Of a DNA stretch of 64,000 nt, positions 11,926-25,334 are shown one piece after another. The stretch is from Phoronis australis (taxonomy: Eukaryota > Phoronida > Phoronidae), in contig NMRA01000096.1 in assembly GCA_002633005.1 (NCBI GenBank), positions 626,614 through 690,613 of the forward strand, given 5' to 3'. Both the position numbers and the translations under genes were made by a program. Position 1 is the stretch's first letter, and every line of letters starts with the position of its first letter. The notes below the pieces were generated by a model that made no database searches, was not told the DNA's origin, and saw nothing but the letters and a program-made list of their open reading frames with translations.

Positions 11926-14900
11926 CTATGTAGCCTTTGTTGTCTTTGACTTGGCCTTGGCTTTCTTTTTCAATCCATCAATATTTGCTTTCAATAGGTT
12001 TGCATATGCCTGCAAAATAATAGCAATGAGCACAGATACAATACAGCACACAACGCTGGAGAAGGTCATTCGAATTCCCACCCACTCTATCACTATTGAA
12101 TGAAGTGGAGGAGTGCAAACACCTACTGTTCTTGTATGTTGTCGGGCTCCTGCCTCGTTTAAATCCTAGATGGCTCAGCCACTTCAGATTTCATCTCAAG
12201 TCACCATGAAATCACTGTGAGTATCAAAGTCGGACAATAATTGCCCCTAAGTTCCTTTTGAAGTTTGTATTGACTTCCTAATTTTAAATTACTAACATTT
12301 CTCCTAGATTAATTACCTTTGGTTCACAATTGTTCCGTTTATTTCATGAAATCATGGCATTTGCCTTCACAACAGGAAGTAATGAGATGGAAGTCTGAAT
12401 TGCTCGGCAAATATCGGAGAAACGCCCGAAAGGGAATGAATGCACATTTACAGGTACAAATTGAATAGGTATGCGTAAAATTCTTAGAATGGAGTATGGT
12501 ACAACCTTATTTTAGTCGACGTCTACGCCAGATTTGGCAACCTCAAATTTCATTTGGTGACCTCAGATTTCGTTTGGCAACCTGAGATTTTTGCCAAGTC
12601 ATCAAATGCGGCTTGGCGTTAAGCTAAGCGTTGAGCACTGTAGCTTGATAAAATCTGATCAAGCCATTATGGTAATGTGTCATTTTAAAATCGTTTCAAT
12701 GACATGAGTTTCATCTCAACTGTTGAAGAGGTGTTACAATTGCACTATTATTTATTAAAACAAACTGATTGCTTACCATTTGAAATTTATTTACATCCTT
12801 CTGATTTACCTGAAATATAAAACATTGAATGAATATAATATGACATGATATATTCATAAACGATAACATATCGACTTCCCTAGAATTACTGTGCATAAAA
12901 ATTCAGTAATTTTTACACAGAAGTAAATTCACTTATTTCACTGAAGTTTGTTTTCATTAAGTTTTGGGCATCTTTGCTCATACAGCTTCATCACGATTTA
13001 GGTTGGCGAATCCAAATACTTCACACTTAAAGACTATACTGAACTCATGACGGAGGCAATTAAATAATGAAATCTTCTCCTACCATATCCAGAACAAACA
13101 AAGGTGATCCTACAATTGTTATCTTCTTTGTACTATGTAACCTATTTTACGATACATGTTTTTAAGGAAACGTGGTACCAGCAAGGGTATATTAGCGTTG
13201 TGAGGTGACCATGACAGTGGAGAGTTGGTGGGATGCACTGCTGCTCCGATTACATTATGGACTAAAAAGTTGGAAAATCTGAGACTATACTTTTACAGGG
13301 AAAGCAAACATTTTTGGAATTCTCTTAAATAAAAATCCTCAGTTATTACCATTAATTATTGTTCTGTTGGTCATTAGCTAATACTCAACATCGGTGACAG
13401 CAAAAGTTGGACAAACTATGTCAAACTCTTCAAATTCGAACAAAAACTGCGGCCAAAAGAGTGATTGTTCAATTTCCCAAATCACGCCACATTACTAAAA
13501 ATACTTAAAATTTCATCTTGTGTTTCATGGCAGCTGTATTAAATTAACTGAGCATAATGAAGTAACAAAAGTTTCCTTCCTGTTAAATAAAATATTTCAC
13601 TGTTCTGCCATATAGTGGCCTAAACAGAAGGAACTTCAAGGCACTCACACCACTATTGTTTGCTATACCTCATAAAGCCAGAATATAGCCTGAACATAAC
13701 TGTAAATTTACGTTTCTAGTTAAGATGAAACAAACAGAGGTAATAACAATATGCGACCACTCGCATAAAAATGGAAAGTGCCGAATTGCAGTGACTCTTG
13801 AAGCAGAACCCACAGACACATCAATTAATCAAAGTTGTCATATGTTCATGATGTCAGTTGGTGCAAATCGTCTATGTTGTCTATTTATAGAATGCCTTGC
13901 TAGTGAGCTGACAAGGTTTATCCATCATGCACTTCTCAAATCCTAAGAAAAGTTTACCCTTGGAACTATCCCTATCCCAGGGTGCACGTGTACTGGACAA
14001 AAAGTCAAACTACAGCCTACCACGGTGCTAATCTTTTTATTGCCTAGCTGCGCTCTAATCAGACACTTGTACTCAGTGTCCTGGTGGTGGCCATGATGGC
14101 TAGATTTCGTCTCCTTGGGGGTCACTGGTTTGGGAGTAGTCCTGCCGTCATCTGAAGCAGAGAACACACAGAATTAGTGGTCACAGCTGAGATGAACCTG
14201 AATTAGCACAGCCACTGTCTGCTGACCAGTTAATTTACAATTAGCATTTTGTAGTTGTTCAAAAAATACTTGGATTTATTAACGAGCTAATTGGATTGAT
14301 GAAGCTTTAAAAAAGAATTTGAGTTAATTTTGCACTCAAAACAGCCACTTTTCCTACTACACAAGACTTGCCATCTTTTGCAACCATGCTACAGCTTAGT
14401 GACCATGCTTCGTTTAAAATTAAGAGACAGCTACTTTTATGCAATGAAAATACAAAAAAAATGTTCATCAGAAGGTAGGCCTAACTTAAATGTCTTACTA
14501 GTGCAATTACAGCCAATTCCGTGCATTAATTTGACTTGGACACAGTCCTAGACCTACCGCACCATCCTGCTTGCCTAGGACAAGATGAGTGTATACCTGA
14601 GCTATGAACCTGAGTCTTTTTAATCCAAATATTTGGCTCGAAGATTAGAAAAGCATAAACAGTGCTATCGACTCAACCTATTTTACACGGGGAATGCTAT
14701 CTTATGACCTACTTTTCATTTGGCAGAATTTAGCAGACAGAAGAATAAAAATATTGGTGAATCTTCACTGATTTTGTTCAACATATCATGAAATCTATGG
14801 CATTGTACAGATAATTATGACTTTGAACATGCCCAGCTTTACATGAACATATTGCATCAGTGGCCATGTCACTTGTCAGGTGAAGGGTTTTCGCTAGCTC

Positions 14901-15527
14901 TGATACTTTTCCTCAAACATTTTTTTTCATTGTTACCTGAACAAATTCGCACATCATGAACGTACGATTCTCTGCTGAAAAGGATAGTCCAAAAACCACT
15001 CGCCAAATCATCAGAAACGTCCTTTTTAACGACAGCGTATTTGCCTCCGATATCCTGTTTTTTTGTCAGATGTCACATGACTTTTCACAAGAGGGCGGAC
15101 CTTTTGATAGATCAATTACTCGTTAGCGAGGCTCATGATCCAACGGAACTCGGAAGCCCGTCAACACAACAACACAGTCAGCAGGCTGGCTAGTAATTAT
15201 GTGATTACTCTGAGGGGACATCATCATGAAATAGACCTGCTACCCAGTCTGTGCAGTGTTGATGGAGTTAGTTACAAGAAAAAATCTGTTTACTTACATC
15301 GTTTCATTGTCAGTGTGAGCGAACCCGTCCCAGATGTTTTCGACTTGTTGAACAACCGTGTGAGTTCACTGAGAAACTGAAACAATATCACCAATTGCTT
15401 CATTTTTACACTTAATGTATATCTTAAATCTGATAACTTGATTACACTGTGCAATGTGAAGAATGGGGATTTAGTAAAACCAAGAAACAAGTCGCCAACT
15501 CACCGAATCATTTTCTACAAGCACCAT
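11926..15527 (-). CDS. SRP14: Signal recognition particle 14 kDa subunit, five exons
   Basis: Five exons on the minus strand join cleanly: 15527-15504, 15376-15298, 14151-14021, 12809-12777 and 12009-11926, giving 116 residues. The protein begins MVLVENDS, continues FLSELTRLFNKSKTSG, YDGRT, KCLIRA, KKISTVV, VNKFQM and AYANLLKANIDGLKKK, all in the order found in SRP14. SRP14 pairs with SRP9 to bind the Alu domain of 7SL RNA and arrest elongation during targeting to the ER. It ends in a short Lys-rich tail and lacks the Ala-rich extension of primate SRP14. The fourth exon is only 33 nt, encoding 11 residues. Confidence 0.93.
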
Positions 15528-15667
15528 TTTTCTGAAACCGGAACCGGAACTGCAATCACAGCGGCACCTATCTTGCAAGTGACAAAGGATATTTTCTGCC
15601 GGTGCGCGGTGCGTGTTTGCGTTTCACTTGATTTTCTGTCCATCTGTCAGGTATTCTTCGCTACGAA
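15528..15667. promoter_or_regulatory. Shared promoter region of SRP14 and SAE1
   Basis: The two start codons point away from each other and are 140 bases apart, so both transcription starts and promoters must fit in or overlap this space. No TATA box is evident. That the promoter is bidirectional is inferred from the geometry. Confidence 0.7.
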
Positions 15668-18600
15668 ATGGTCGAAGGAAAGTCTGAGAGTATCAGTGAA
15701 GCTGAAGCAGAATTATACGATCGTCAGATAAGGTTGTGGGGCCTGGATGCTCAACGAAGGTGATTTCTAGTTTTGCTAGTTTTGACCGGTGACTGTGTAC
15801 AGTGACTGTGGAGTGTACAGTCAGTGTCAGTGACCAGGTGGTGACAGGAGCTTATTTTGATATGTTCAAACATATCTCTACACCATATAAGTAAAGGTCA
15901 AAGTTGATAACTTCAAAGAGGCTATCCGGGCAGCATCGAACAATAAACCCGAGTGTGTTTTTCGCCTCGGCTCTGAAACTGTTCACGTCCCTTTAAATTA
16001 GTAATTTTTGGTAGGGTTTATAACTACTAGTAGTTAGTATAAGACATTCTTTTGCATAGGGAAACTGGTTGTGAAAAAGTCACCCATCTGAGCAACAGAT
16101 CCAGCATACCTGGCTTTCTATGGGAGCTCCCCCAGCCCCTGAGTAATGTCTGGAGAATGCAACGGTTTCTGGTTTCATTTTAGGTTTAATTGTCTGATTA
16201 TTCCTCTGGATTCTAATTAATTATGCAAGCTTAATTCCAGAAATGACATGAGCTGCCCAAATCATTCCTACTTTGGACTTTGTTTTTGCTGTTCACGTCA
16301 CGACTAAAGCAGAAATTTTTACGTGTGGCAAACTGTTCTTCACCGTCGAGTCACAAAATGGGTGTGAAGGTACCTACTAAACATGTTTCAGGGTCCAATT
16401 TAGCGAGCAAGGTGCGAGCTGAAATTGCCATTGACAATCTGAGCTCATGGCTTACTCACCAAATGCTACTGCTGTTTCTGACTGTCGTTCTCGCACTTGC
16501 AAAACCACGTCAGCTGGGTCAAATAACACCATATATAGAACAGTAACAAAAATACTACCAAAAAGTGCTCTGTTGATCTTGTTTAATCCATAGACACTAA
16601 AAAATAACACACGCGAACAGCACCCCCTTTTCAAGTGAGGAAGTGACTCTCTAGATGTACTGAACTTCGGCAAAGTAAGATTTGAGCGTCTGTGATTTCC
16701 ACATGTGCTTTTCAAACAATAATAAAATGTAGTTGTTGATCCATCCAGGAAAGTTCATTGTAAATTGCCCGTCAACTATCAGCGCCTTCTTTCGGTCTTG
16801 TTCAATCCACAGGCACTCAAAAAATAACACACGCGAACAGCACCCCTTTTTCAAGTGAAGGAGTGATTCTCTTGATGTACTGAACTTTTGGTAAAGTGAG
16901 ATTTGAGCTTCTGATTTTCTCACATGCTTTTCATAACAATAATAAAATATAGTATTTATCCATTTAGGAAAGTTATTATAAATCAAATTGAATCTGGTCT
17001 GTTGGATAATACTCACAGAATTAAAGTCCTAGAACCTTGGACTTGGAGGCATCACGCATCTTTCAAAGGGAACGCGAGTTCTATTTTTATCTAAAATTAT
17101 CTGAGAATACTCGTCGACGACAAATGATTGTGTAACTTTTTGGAAATCAACAGATGTCGCAATCAATCGTTGCACAAGCACAAACAAAGATGGTGGGGAA
17201 TGGTTTGGGTTGCAAACGTCACTTACGGATTGACACATTCATAATTAATTGAAACCCAGTGGACTTTAAGGAACTTGAAAACTTAACTAAGGTAACCAGA
17301 AAATCGTGACTTAGGAAAAATGAAACTAAAAATGGCTGTAAGTCCCTTTAATATAACAACTTTAGCTCTAGATTAAGGGTAAATTCTCCATTTCTTTCTC
17401 TTGTAGACTACGAGCTGCCAAAGTTCTTATAGTGGGTGCTGGAGGCTTAGCTGCTGAGGTAGCTAAGAACATTGTTTTGGCTGGAATCAAGGCATTGACG
17501 TTTCTAGATCATCGAAATGTGAGTTGGCACTTTTCCTAATTCTCTAAGGCGTGCTGTTCATCTTAACGGGAAATTTATACAAATCAATGACAAATGGTCA
17601 GTACGTACTGATAACCCAAACTGTACTCAAGGAGCCTTGTGATGGAAGTACTACCTTTTGGGGTTGATGTCACTTGGAGGTTTTCTCCAATCTGACTTTG
17701 TGAACAAGAATGTTTTATTATGTTAAAGGGTGTACATTTGGTGCTGTGAGTTTGCCCCTTGTTGACTAAAAGGCACTGGGAGTCACCACAGTGTTGCGTT
17801 TTGAGTTTCTCTTTGTCCAACGAATTCTCTGTGTGTGGTGAACAGTTGTCGTTGACTCTTTTTTTTGTATTCTTTTCTTAGAACATATTAAACATTAAGT
17901 TTCATTCATCTGTCTTTCAATTCTGACCTGTTTTATCTGTAAAGCGTGGGCTCAAAATCTATTTCCATTTAAGGTCTTACCTTTGATGAAAAATACGTAC
18001 TAAGTGTGAGTAAGCAGTTACCTTCTAATTATGATGTTCAGAATTTTGAAGTGACTAAACATGTTTATCAGAGAAATTATATTCCTTGTTTTTATTTTCA
18101 GGTGGAGCAGGGGGATTTTGCTGCCAATTTTTTACTGGCAGGTGCCGACATTGGAAGAAATGTAAGTTGTTCGATTGCAGTTGGTGAAATTAATATTATA
18201 CAGTCATTGAGGTGATTCTAAACTAGGTATCGATCATGTGTACTCTTATGCTAAATGGTGTCTGTTGTCCAAAGTTCCAGCATAGTTTTTGCACGTATTG
18301 AAACTGCAAGCTCAAAAAGGAACCCATTATTCTGACGTTTCATTGCATATTCCTAGAGTACAAACGCTTTAGGCCTAATTTTCATTATACGTCACTAGTT
18401 ATTTAGTTGTCGCTTTCAGGATACAATGATTTCATTTAATTTATATTGGTTACTTGAATTTGTCTTTCTCAGAGAGCTGTAAGTTGTCTAGAGAACACCC
18501 AAAAGTTGAACAGCATGGTCGAGGTCCGGGCAGACAAAGACGATATATCCACCAAGCCTGACTCATACTTCACGCATTTCGATGTTGTCCTCATCACTCA

Positions 18601-21600
18601 GTGTAGCCAGGAACAAATGACTCGTGTGAACGAAGTGTGTCATAAGAACGACATCAAGTTCTATGCTGGTGATGTCTACGGATGGTATGGTTTCATGTTT
18701 GCTGATCTCAATGAGCATCATTATGCTGAGTAAGTTGTACCTTGCGTCGCAGCGCCACCTACATGTGAGAGTGGTTCTGTGGATGGGTGATGATAGACGT
18801 GCAGAGATTGGTGTGTGGGATTCAGTGTGCATGCTTTGATTTAGACATTTGTTACGGGAATGAATCGGAAAAGTGCAGCGAATCTTTTTGTTGTCTTGTT
18901 TGACACCTTGTTATCTTGGGTGTGTCACAAAACACACTTGTGTGGAATGCATTGATTTGGTTTTGTTGCAGCAGCTGTAAGCCAAACAGTGAGCAGTATT
19001 TTATGCATTTCTCAACATCAACCAAACGGAATGTGTGAATCGTATTTTCCAACCAAATGGAATATCCGAATGCTATAGTGCTGAATTATTTTAAACTCTG
19101 CTAAAGAAATTAAAAAATTAAGGTAAACTAGTCTTTGCAGTCATCATAACGCAAACTGACAACGGGAACTTCAACCCGTTTTTCTGTGGTACTTTTGCAA
19201 GTAGGACCTTGTGGATGGTTGCATGGAGAAGTCTTAAAGTTTAAAGACACCCTTAAGCCTTGTGGAAAACTCTTTATTTTAGGGACTAGTGCGTAAAATG
19301 ATCCCCTTTTTTCGGGTCACCCAGAGTCCCTACCTCTGTGAGTCATGGTCTGTGATGATAGTCACATCAAAATGATGGTGTTGACATAGAATTTCTAGGG
19401 TTTGAACCAACTCATGGTGACATATGGTTAATAAACGCCATTGAAGAAGTGCTTAGAATTAGAATGTTTCCAAAAAGGACAGAGTTTGGGCCATCACCAT
19501 GCAACGGTTCTTAAATAATCCTCATACCGATGTCCCTTGTTCAGGATCTTTGTCAGGTCCCCAAATAAGAACTTTTTCTTGCAACCAACCACTAAGTCTC
19601 ACATTCACCACCAAGTTTGTGATCTTCAATGAAAAACATTAAGAACATCTTTGTAACGCTAATTGCTTTCACATAGACAATTTACTATCAGTAGTCAATT
19701 GTTGTAAAGTGTTGAAACACTGTGACACAGAAATTGATGTGAACCTTCAAGATATAGTGATAGTATCTTAATAGCATCACTTACATGACATGTTACCTAC
19801 TCACATCTTGATCTTGCAGGGATATTCAAAAGTTGAAAGCACAGAGTCAGGGTGAAGGAGATGAGCCAGCTGTTAAGAAATCAAAATCTGCCGAAATGGA
19901 AACTGTCACTGTCAAACAGGTAATAAATTCAACTCTTTTTTCAGGCCAGTGGGTGGCTATGTCGCGTGTTCTTTGGCTTTTTTGCCACATGTCTGATGTC
20001 AAGGGGAGAATTCGGGGATTTCGTTAGCGGTGCTGCTGATGTTTTTCTGATGCATATTGGGACAGGTGTCAGCTCGTGAACTCCCAGTGACATCACAAAT
20101 AACTTGGTGATGTGTAAACAGTTTGACGAAAAACAGCACTTGTCATTTATGTGCTCCAGAATTGAAATCACAAGTCCAGTGTAGCTTGATTTTTGGTGCT
20201 AGTTTGACAAAGCAACCATCATAGAAAAAATAAGATTGATCATGAGCTTCAAAATACAGATGATTGAATAGATAAATTAACAAAGTTGTTGCAAGATCAA
20301 AGAATTCAACATTGACAACTAAACAGGGTCAAAATGCAACTTAAAATCAGTTTTGTTGATTTTCCCATTTCAGACATCTAGCTTTGTTAGATTAAGACAA
20401 GCTCTTAATGCGGATTTCTCCAGTGAAAAGTACAAGAAGTCTCTGAAACGCACACCGCACTGCTTCTTTATTATCAAAGGTTAGTCTTGCTGTGTGAAAA
20501 AATGTGCAAAGAAAGGAACATGATTTTTAGTTACACTTTGCATAGACCCAGCTTTTGAGCTGATAGTTGTCTTCAAACCTATTTGTAAACTATCCGATAT
20601 GCTCTGTAAACTGAAGTCACCTATTCCTTTGTTAAACAAAAGCAATGCTGTTTATCAGGTTGAATGTGATAATTGTAAGGAATTCTATATCGGACTCACA
20701 CAGAGACGCCTCTGTGACAGAGTGTTAGAACATCACACCTCAGACAAAAGCAACGTCTATAGGCATTGTGTTAGTAACAATCACCAAATGAAGCTAATTC
20801 AGTCAGTATAATCTGTAAAGAACCTGTAAAGGAATTGCTTTACATTAAAGAGTCACTGGCCATTCAGGACCAGCATGCTGCTGGTTCTCTGAATAACATG
20901 CAGAGCTCAGTGACTCTACAGCTATGGTGCTGTCCTATTTACTATTTCCTGTCATTGTTGTTGCACTCATTTCACTTCATGGATGTAACCTGACTCGTGT
21001 GTGGACATTTGATGTCCGATTGTTTGTATCTTGATGATGTCTAATGAATTGACAAAACATAATGATTGCTACTGACTTAAATGTGATTGTAGTTCACATT
21101 CATGTTAACAAATAGGCAACTAACAAAAATTCAAGTCTTGTCTCGACTAAGACTGTGCCAGCCTTGATGAAGTGGGACCCAGATCTATGACTGTGATTTC
21201 AGTGTACCACTCTCTGTGGGTACTTACTTTAATTCCAACATTCCATGTTGTGTTTTAGCTATCCTCAACTTTCTCTCCACCAACCACCGTACTCCATCTG
21301 TTGACCACCTGGAGACTGACATAGAACAACTGGTCAAATTCAAGAACGATGTGCTCACGTCAGTTGATGTCAACATTGATGATGACTTCGGAAGGTAGGT
21401 ATGGCTGGCCAAAGGGGTCATAAGTAGAAATCTGCAGGTAGCTTCGCACGTAAATCTTCCTCAAGTAAAATGACGAGTGTAAATTTGCTTCTCATTGGTT
21501 GCTAAAACAAATGTGCGCATGACATATCAGAAGCATGCTCCACGAGGAGTAGGCAACCAATCATAAGTGTTCTACCCAATGGTTTCAAGTTCTCACTGCG

Positions 21601-22619
21601 AGATGGCTTGTATTTCAGCAATCAGCAAGACGTCTACTTGTGATGATGTCACTCTTTAAAACAAATCACATCATTATTTATTGACTTTGTTGCTCCAAGT
21701 GTTGAACATCCACTCAGAAGCAATCAGACATGCATAACAATGGGGAGATACTTTTTTCCTTTTCATATCAAAACATACATACAAATGTACAGGTGTACAG
21801 GTGTGTAGGATGCTGGTAATGGTGTTCAGAGTCAATTCAGGGTAAACTCTGTAGTTTGCTTTCAGCATGAGTGTAAGTCAGTATGTGGCCTCAGTTCGAG
21901 TCAGTGTTTTTCTTTAGTATTCAGTGATGACTTATGTAAAGACTTTAGCACATAATTAGAATAATGGGTCTGCTTTTGAAAGATGAATTACGCAAAATGA
22001 CAACTTTAATAAATGATAACTTTAGTGCAAACTTTTACATAGCAAATGGGTGTGCAATTGGGACTGAAGAAAAAGTGACTGCTTTTAATACAGACTAGTG
22101 AGTTTAACGATGGTAACCATTGCTAGCGCTTAATATTTTTGAGAACTTTCGGCATTCACATCAATGTGACCAGCATTTGATAATTATGCAATTGTTTTTG
22201 CATTTATTAAAACCTTGGTTTATGATTGACTCATTCAGGAGAGGATAACGTATTGGTTTGAGTTAACATTTTGTCTACTGTTGCAGGTATTGTTTCTCAG
22301 AGCTGAGTCCAGTCTGTGCCGTTGTAGGGGGAGTTCTTGGACAAGAAATCATCAAAGTGGGTATTGAATTCTACTTGAAGTGCTTACTGCTCTATTTTTG
22401 AACCCTGCTTTGCCTGGAATTATAGTATATGCGAATCGGCCAATGTAAGAATTGCAAAGTGTCTATGATGTCAATCCTACTTCAACATTAAGTGGGCTGT
22501 GTTGTATAACTGTGTTGTGGTGACTATTGCAGGGTGTATCTCAGAAGGACAGTCCTCACAACAACTTCTTCCTCTATAATGGTGTTGATGGAAATGGAAT
22601 GGTGGATTGCTTCGCATAG
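15668..22619 (+). CDS. SAE1: SUMO-activating enzyme subunit 1, nine exons
   Basis: Exons 15668-15759, 17407-17518, 18102-18161, 18473-18729, 19820-19919, 20374-20479, 21259-21394, 22287-22356 and 22533-22619 join in frame to 339 residues (human SAE1 is 346). It starts MVEGKSESISEAEAELYDRQ, has the E1 signature RQIRLWGLDAQ and a Rossmann-type VGAGGLAAE segment, then ADIGRN, CHKNDIKF, a Lys-rich PAVKKSKS stretch where human SAE1 has a nuclear signal, and CAVVGGVLGQEIIK near the end. SAE1 pairs with UBA2 to adenylate SUMO and load it on the UBA2 cysteine in the nucleus. All GT-AG borders and phases agree. Intron 6 holds a Penelope-like fragment. Confidence 0.95.
16575..16985 (+). repeat. Two-copy tandem repeat in SAE1 intron 1
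   Basis: Two ~200-base copies (about 16575-16770 and 16790-16985) share AATAACACACGCGAACAGCA, CTTTTCAAG and AACAATAATAAAAT in the same order, with about 15-20 percent divergence. No coding potential is evident. Confidence 0.75.
20600..20940 (+). mobile_element. Penelope-like element fragment (GIY-YIG domain)
   Basis: A ~70-residue frame contains AVYQVECDNCKEFYIG, then TQRRLCDRVLEH and a later NVYRHC. This is the GIY-YIG endonuclease pattern with the paired cysteines and histidines typical of Penelope-like retroelements. It is a 5'-truncated remnant inside SAE1 intron 6, in the same direction as the gene. Confidence 0.8.
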
Positions 22620-23360
22620 TGTTATTGAACATTAGGCAAGAGTTTAAGCTGTGTTTCACTGGTGTTTAGGTGGCAATGTTGAACCCTTAACGGTAGTACT
22701 TTGGGGTTTGAACATATTACCATGTTCATTCGATCTTATACTATTGCTGAATGAGCTGGCAACTGAAGTTACAGGCAATGTAAACAAGTGCCATTTTTGA
22801 ATCTTGCAATTTTGGGATTGGTCAACCCCAATGGATTGTGAAGCCATTTTTGAGTTGCTGATAGCTTCAGTTCTTGTTGGTAACAGAAATAGAATCCTAT
22901 CACAGTAAGGCTTGTTACAGTGCGGATTTTATGAGTCAGAGTAAAGGACCTAAAGCTTTTCGTTTTTTAACGTTCTGAACGGCCAAATGCAGCTTTAAGG
23001 TTTGGGTACAACTTTGTATTTAATGTACAGTATTCATGAGGTCCCAGCCATTTGTCAAACACTGGTCCTCTACGAGAGGTCATGTGACCAGTGATTGCTT
23101 CTGGATGAGTCGCAACAAGACTTGTTCAATATTGTTCAAAAACTTTATTTTCCTGATGACAGAAATACAGGAAAGGTTGCTTAATTAAGACTTTTTTGTT
23201 TCATTTTGTTTTCTTTTTTGATAGCCAAATTGATGGGTGTCTCTTTGAATTGGCACCCTTTTTGAGTATCATTAAGACACCCCTTTTAAGGCAGGTCATA
23301 ATGCGCTATGTACTAAGTGAAGGTTGTCATTGTCATTTGTTTGTTCCATTTTTGTACAGA

Positions 23361-23366
23361 AATAAA
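23361..23366 (+). terminator. Poly(A) signal of SAE1
   Basis: An AATAAA about 740 bases after the SAE1 stop is the first canonical signal that I see in the right direction. The 3' UTR length is inferred from it. Confidence 0.5.
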
Positions 23367-24008
23367 ATGTAAATGATACAGCTAATTGTTACGTGCCTAC
23401 TTTCTCTGATCACTTCTGTTATGGTAAACTGCCCTTTAAGGTAAAAAGGAAAGGAAAGCTAAAAGACCAATCAAAGTGCTCACTGCAATACGCTGGTGCA
23501 ATAGACGTCGGGGTCATGGTCGTTGATGTTCTTGGTTTCACCCTTCATTGACTGGTCCATTGTTTAACTTGTATATTTCACAAACTAAGACTTCTTATCA
23601 ATTTATTATGGAATAAAACTTATAGGGGGGTCCCCGGTCTTCAGCTGCCTTCCAGGCGGGCAACCTATAATACTTTTGACACACGAAATTTAATTTCTTG
23701 CCTATATCATTTTAATGAGATTAAGTCATTTTAAATTATAAGCAGTTAATAGTTATTCAACATAACAGAAAATCTTTGTCACTTAACCCGCGCAGGTTTG
23801 CTTTGCATATATATGACATCATGTAACAAGTTTATTTCAATTTCTTTATCAGTAATGAAAAGTTTCATCCCCACAGCCAGGACACTTGTTTGATGAATTC
23901 TCCGATTATTTTTCAACTCTTCCCAAAACACTTTCAAATTCATCCACGTATCTGAAAATATTGTCTTGAAACATATTCGAGATATCAAGTCTAAATCTCC
24001 GTTCTGCC

Positions 24009-25330
24009 TTGATGGACTGTCAGCAGTTTTTTGAAACAACACTCACAGACACCATTAAAACCTTTGACTCTGATGATAAATCAATTTTTGAACACTGGTA
24101 TTTTTCCCGAAAAATTAAAAATGGCAAAAGTTATTCCGACTTTTAAAGAAAATGAGCTTGAAACCCATACCCTAAACAAGTGTCACTCTATATCAGTCCT
24201 TCCATCTATCCAAGTTTTTTAAAAAAAAAATCGATTACCAGATAATTTGCACATATCGCACACAACACGATATCTTATACACTTCTCAGTATGGGTTTCC
24301 GGCCATTCCCTCGACTGAACAAGCAGCCCTTGAGCTGATCAACAGAATCTATTAATATCTTGATTATAACTTCACCCTGATAGCTATATTCATGGACTTT
24401 TCAAAGGCATGTGACACAATAGACCATAGTACATTACTACAAAAATTAACAAAACGTGAACATCGAAATCAACTGATTTTCTAATTATCCACACTATGAT
24501 GCATACAATAACTTTTCATCGTCATTAAGCATCTCTACTGGGGTTCACCAAGACTCAATATTAGGCCTACTGTTATTCATAATTTACCTTAATGGTCTAC
24601 ACTCTGTAACCCCAATGAATGCCCTGATGTACGCTGATGATACTTGCTTACTCACTCCTATAGTTAAGAGCTCGTCGACAGAGTATACCAACAGCGCAGA
24701 CTGCATCAACAATCGATTACAAACTATGGCTTTCAGCAAATAAGCTCTCTTTAAACGTTTCAAAAACCAAATGCATCCTATTTCACTTCAGGCAGAATAG
24801 GATAAATAATAACTCAGTCCCCATTGTTAAAATGAATAACACACGTTCATGCGCGCACCCAGCCTAAAAATAATGTTGATTGGTTGAGTGCTAAGAATTG
24901 TTCCTTTGTCAAACTTTGGTAGTTCCTACATTTTCAGTGGATTCTGTCTCGCTTTCTACCGCTTTCTGACTTTGTGTTTCTGTGAGGCGGACCTTCTTGG
25001 CCAGGTGTGCATGATCTCTAACTTACGTACAACACTACAAATTCCTATAGGAATACACATTTCGGACAGTACCCTTTATTGTAATGTCTACACAATGGAA
25101 ACCGCAAGCAATGAAATTTCTAAAGTAAACTGCGTATTATCTAAACTCAAACTATATTCTCACTCACTTCTTACAAATAATATACTACTCTCCCATTCTA
25201 TCTCAGCTCACATATGGAATAACTGTTTGGGCATTTGAGATTTCATAATCAAGGATAGAATGTTTTAAAAAACTATACAAAATGTCAACGAATCTCCGTT
25301 TCTTATCTACACTCGCCCAATTTCTAAAAC
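24009..25330 (+). mobile_element. Decayed CR1/Jockey-like LINE fragment
   Basis: Broken frames give GIFPEKLKMAKVIPTF, LYTSQYGF, LELINRIY, IFMDFSKACDTIDHSTLLQ, a degenerate GVHQDSILGLLLFIIYLNGL and LMYADDTCLL, the standard order of non-LTR reverse transcriptase blocks with the YADD catalytic motif. It carries several frameshifts and stops. A second piece of the same family, starting at the same CTTGATGGACTGTC point, lies on the other side of the ADAM gene at 28890. The LINE ends where the ADAM segmental duplication begins. Confidence 0.85.
24849..25014. mobile_element. Decayed CATGCGCGCACCC MITE inside the LINE
   Basis: The left end CATGCGCGCACCCAGCC matches the termini of the clean MITE at 43808, and a weak complement, AGGTGTGCATG, occurs near 25010. 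The insert splits the LINE frame. No target duplication is visible, so the borders are approximate. Confidence 0.4.
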
Positions 25331-25334
25331 TAAA

